Origin: JACROF01 sp964598995
GTDB taxonomy: Bacteria > Patescibacteriota > Microgenomatia > Levybacterales > UBA12049
Direction: 5' to 3'
NCBI GenBank assembly: GCA_964598995.1
Contig: CAZRDR010000037.1
Location: 1-14,779, forward strand
DNA: 14,779 nt
The notes below the pieces were generated by a model. That model ran no database searches and was not told the DNA's origin. It worked only from the letters and a program-made list of their open reading frames with translations. Below are positions 12,789 to 14,779 of this stretch, one piece after another (the stretch's first letter is position 1; every line of letters starts with the position of its first letter). The position numbers were made by a program, and so were the translations under genes.

Positions 12789-14585
12789 ATGAAACTCATC
12801 ACGACCATTTATACTAATTTCCGCGATCCGTTACTCGTCCTCATCGGGATAATCCTTTATGCTGTTCTCTGGCTGCTTCACCTTTCACTCCCTGCAGTTA
12901 TCATCATCCTCCTTGCCATCCTTATCGGCAGCTACTCACTTTTTTTGGAGACGTGGTCATCACTTCTGAAAAAACAATTTGCGCTCGACTATATCGCAAT
13001 CCTCGCAGTCGTCGTCTCAGTCATTACGGGAGAGTACCTCGTCGGAGCCATCATCGCACTCATGATCTCAAGCGGCGTAACGCTTGAGGAATATGGCGCC
13101 CGTCAGGCCAAAAGATCTCTTACTAATCTCGTCGACCGCATCCCTCAAGACGTACTGCTTTATGAAAATGGACAAGCCACCAAAAAACGCAAACTAGCAG
13201 AGATAAAAGTCGGTCAGGAAATCTTCATTCGTAAAGGTGAAGTTATCCCACTCGATGGACTATTGCAGTCAGAACACGCAATTACTGACGAATCTTCATT
13301 AACTGGTGAGCCATATCTCATCGATAAAGTGAAAGGCGATACAATCCGCAGCGGCACGGTAAATACTGGTCAGCCGATCGTTATCAAAGTCTCACGAGAA
13401 GAAGCTGATTCAACATACCGAAAAATTATCCAGATGGTTCAGAACGCTCAAGTTGAAAAAGCGCCGCTCGTTCGTCTCGCTGATAAGTATAGTACATTCT
13501 TCACCATTATTACGACGATCATTGCGGTTTTTGCCTATTTTCACCTCGGTGGACTTCATGGTGCACTCGCAGTTCTCGTCGTCGCAACTCCTTGTCCGCT
13601 GATCATCGCAACACCAATTGCTCTCCTCGGCGGCGTTAATGCAGGCGCGAAAAAACGTATTATCATTAAAAAACTTTCAGTTCTGGAAGCACTCCAGCGA
13701 GTAACAACGATCGTCTTTGATAAGACTGGGACGATTACACTCGGCCAGCCACAACTGACTACTATTGAACTACTCGAGAAAAGTTATACTGAAAAAGAAG
13801 TTCTCGGAATTGCCGCTGCCATCGAACGAAATTCTCTCCACCCCTTAGCTAAAGCCATCGTCAGTAAAGCCAAAGAGATTCATAGCGAAATGCTCTCAGT
13901 TAAAGACGTTAAAGAAGAAATCGGACAAGGAATCTCAGGGACAATTAAAAATAAAGTATATACACTAAAAAAACATGAGAACGCGAGCGATAACGGTATG
14001 CAGATTGAGATGCGTACTGGGGGGGAAGTTATCGCACTTCTCACTTTCGCCGATGTTCTCAAAGACGACTCTCGTCCGATCATCTCCCGTCTCAAAAGGC
14101 TTGGCTATGATCTCTACATTTTTACTGGAGACAGACAAAAAACTGCTGATGCGATCGCATCCCAACTGGGAACCGAAGTTACTGTCAGAGCCGAGATGAA
14201 ACCTGAAGACAAACAAAAAGGCATCGCTGCTCTTCGCAAAGACAAAAAAGTTATCGCTATGCTTGGCGATGGGATTAATGATGCCCCCGCGCTTGCCCTC
14301 GCTGATGTCGGGATGGTGTTTAGTAATGAAGAACAGACAGCCGCGTCTGAGGCTGCAGACATCGTCATTTTAGGCGGTGACTTTGGACTTGCTCTCCAGA
14401 CATTTACTATTGCTAAGAAAACGATTCGCATTGCCATGCAAAGTATCCTTTTTGGTATTGGCGCAAGTATCGTCGCAATGGTGTTAGCGTCTTTGGGACT
14501 TATTCCACCGCTTTTGGGTGCAGGCCTTCAGGAAGCAATTGACGTGGCTGTAATTCTTAATGCTCTCAGAGCGAGTCGGGTGTAA
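12789..14585 (+). CDS. P1B-type heavy-metal-translocating ATPase
   Basis: A 598-residue membrane pump that uses ATP to move a transition-metal ion across the cytoplasmic membrane. In order: an N-terminal membrane region of about four helices (residues 14-95), the actuator domain with DESSLTGEP (TGEP 172-175), two helices with the metal-site motif ATPCPLIIATP (Cys269-Pro270), the phosphorylation site DKTGT (Asp311), the P1B nucleotide-binding HP pair (His351-Pro352), TGDRQKT, GDGINDAPALALADVGM (493-509) and two last helices ending QEAIDVAVILNALR. There is no N-terminal CxxC metal-binding domain, so it is shorter than most copper and zinc pumps. TPCPL with a QExxD last helix does not fix the ion. 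An in-frame ATG at 12741 exists, but the extended -10 box lies between it and 12789, making 12789 the likely start. Monocistronic. Confidence 0.95.
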   Translation: MKLITTIYTNFRDPLLVLIGIILYAVLWLLHLSLPAVIIILLAILIGSYSLFLETWSSLLKKQFALDYIAILAVVVSVITGEYLVGAIIALMISSGVTLEEYGARQAKRSLTNLVDRIPQDVLLYENGQATKKRKLAEIKVGQEIFIRKGEVIPLDGLLQSEHAITDESSLTGEPYLIDKVKGDTIRSGTVNTGQPIVIKVSREEADSTYRKIIQMVQNAQVEKAPLVRLADKYSTFFTIITTIIAVFAYFHLGGLHGALAVLVVATPCPLIIATPIALLGGVNAGAKKRIIIKKLSVLEALQRVTTIVFDKTGTITLGQPQLTTIELLEKSYTEKEVLGIAAAIERNSLHPLAKAIVSKAKEIHSEMLSVKDVKEEIGQGISGTIKNKVYTLKKHENASDNGMQIEMRTGGEVIALLTFADVLKDDSRPIISRLKRLGYDLYIFTGDRQKTADAIASQLGTEVTVRAEMKPEDKQKGIAALRKDKKVIAMLGDGINDAPALALADVGMVFSNEEQTAASEAADIVILGGDFGLALQTFTIAKKTIRIAMQSILFGIGASIVAMVLASLGLIPPLLGAGLQEAIDVAVILNALRASRV

Positions 14586-14591
14586 AATGAG

Positions 14592-14608
14592 GCGGAGGTG
14601 GTGGGATT
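14592..14608 (-). repeat. Partial duplicate of the tRNA-Ser(GGA) 3' end
   Basis: These 17 bases are identical to 14660-14676, the acceptor and T-arm 3' strand of the tRNA-Ser gene, in the same orientation 68 bp away. No complete tRNA can be folded from this copy. Confidence 0.85.
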
Positions 14609-14654
14609 TCCCCAAGGGGATTAGCTTCTCACGAAGCGGCACTTCTCATCCCAC
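14601..14654. other. Multi-hairpin element between ATPase and tRNA-Ser
   Basis: An outer stem GTGGGAT (14601-14607) / ATCCCAC (14648-14654) encloses two hairpins: CCCC-aa-GGGG (about 14610-14619) and GCTTC-tcac-GAAGC (about 14624-14637). There is no T-run, so a standard terminator is not supported on either strand. Function unknown. Confidence 0.4.
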
Positions 14655-14660
14655 ATAATG

Positions 14661-14746
14661 CGGAGGTGGTGGGATTCGAACCCACGTGAGCGTGAAGCTC
14701 ACAGCATTTCCAGTGCTGCGCCATGGACCAGCTAGGCGACACCTCC
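14661..14746 (-). tRNA. tRNA-Ser (anticodon GGA)
   Basis: On the minus strand the acceptor GGAGGTG pairs with CACCTCC at the 3' end, discriminator G, CCA not encoded. The anticodon arm CAGCA-CTGGAAA-TGCTG carries GGA, reading UCC/UCU serine codons. The class II variable arm GTGAGC-ttcac-GCTCAC and the T-arm GTGGG-TTCGAAT-CCCAC are complete. Its 3' end points towards the ATPase gene; its upstream side is the heptamer repeat. Confidence 0.96.
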
Positions 14747-14779
14747 TCTTAGCTCTTAGCTCTTAGCTCTTAGCTCTTA
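14746..14779. repeat. Tandem heptamer repeat (CTCTTAG)n at the window edge
   Basis: Four complete perfect copies of CTCTTAG and six bases of a fifth, running to the last base. It touches the 5' end of tRNA-Ser(GGA), so it fills the promoter region of that gene. Each + frame meets a TAG stop, so it is not coding. Confidence 0.9.

Noticed and set aside
14746..14779. CRISPR array or coding repeat
   Set aside because: The unit is 7 bp without spacers, and the three-frame reading runs into TAG; it is a simple tandem repeat.

Overview
This 14.8 kb window looks like the chromosome of a small-genome, host-associated-type bacterium of the Candidate Phyla Radiation (Patescibacteria), most likely on the Microgenomates side. 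That placement is an inference. It rests on very compact gene packing (most gaps under 100 bp, several overlaps), divergent versions of universal families, a PH-domain membrane protein, a CwlO-like/SpoIID fusion, tRNA genes without an encoded CCA, and an almost complete absence of Shine-Dalgarno sites. TGA is used as a stop (rpiB, the PfkB kinase, rpe), so this is the standard bacterial code and not the UGA=Gly code of Gracilibacteria/Absconditabacteria.

Layout. 1-1612: 3' part of a class A penicillin-binding protein (+). 1590-3611: a tightly overlapping pentose-phosphate block on the minus strand (PfkB-family sugar kinase, rpiB, rpe), preceded on the same strand by a membrane-anchored LytR C-terminal-domain protein (3626-4249). 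4334-6085: divergently transcribed secreted SpoIID-type protein with an N-terminal coiled coil. 6136-8836: a PH-domain membrane protein, a 76-residue membrane protein, and a large protein with a degenerate PP2C-like domain, one membrane helix and a propeller-like C-terminus. 8873-9832: smpB, ssrA (tmRNA) and a strong terminator, which is the complete trans-translation pair. 9835-10385: a self-contained GC-rich cassette with its own promoter, long leader, canonical Shine-Dalgarno site, 103-residue ORF and GC-rich hairpin. 10419-11905: an unknown protein and a divergent PgeF/YfiH-family protein. 11900-12589: comF (-), divergent from tRNA-Ser(GCU). 12789-14585: a P1B-type heavy-metal ATPase. 14592-14779: a tRNA-Ser 3'-end duplication, tRNA-Ser(GGA) (-) and a heptamer tandem repeat at the window edge.

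Common thread. At nearly every gene that begins a transcript, a -10 box (often an extended TGn-TATAAT type) ends only 6-7 nt before the start codon, so the mRNAs are predicted to be leaderless. This rule also corrects several start codons (comF to GTG 12589, the ATPase to 12789, the unknown protein to 10419). The single clear exception is the GC-rich cassette, which has a ~170-nt leader and a textbook Shine-Dalgarno site and so looks foreign. The most notable individual signals are this leaderless pattern, an unusually long tmRNA tag (about 32 residues, helix-like, ending AYAFAA), a SpoIID domain whose GMSQYGA motif lies in front of the catalytic part instead of behind it, and the foreign-looking cassette.
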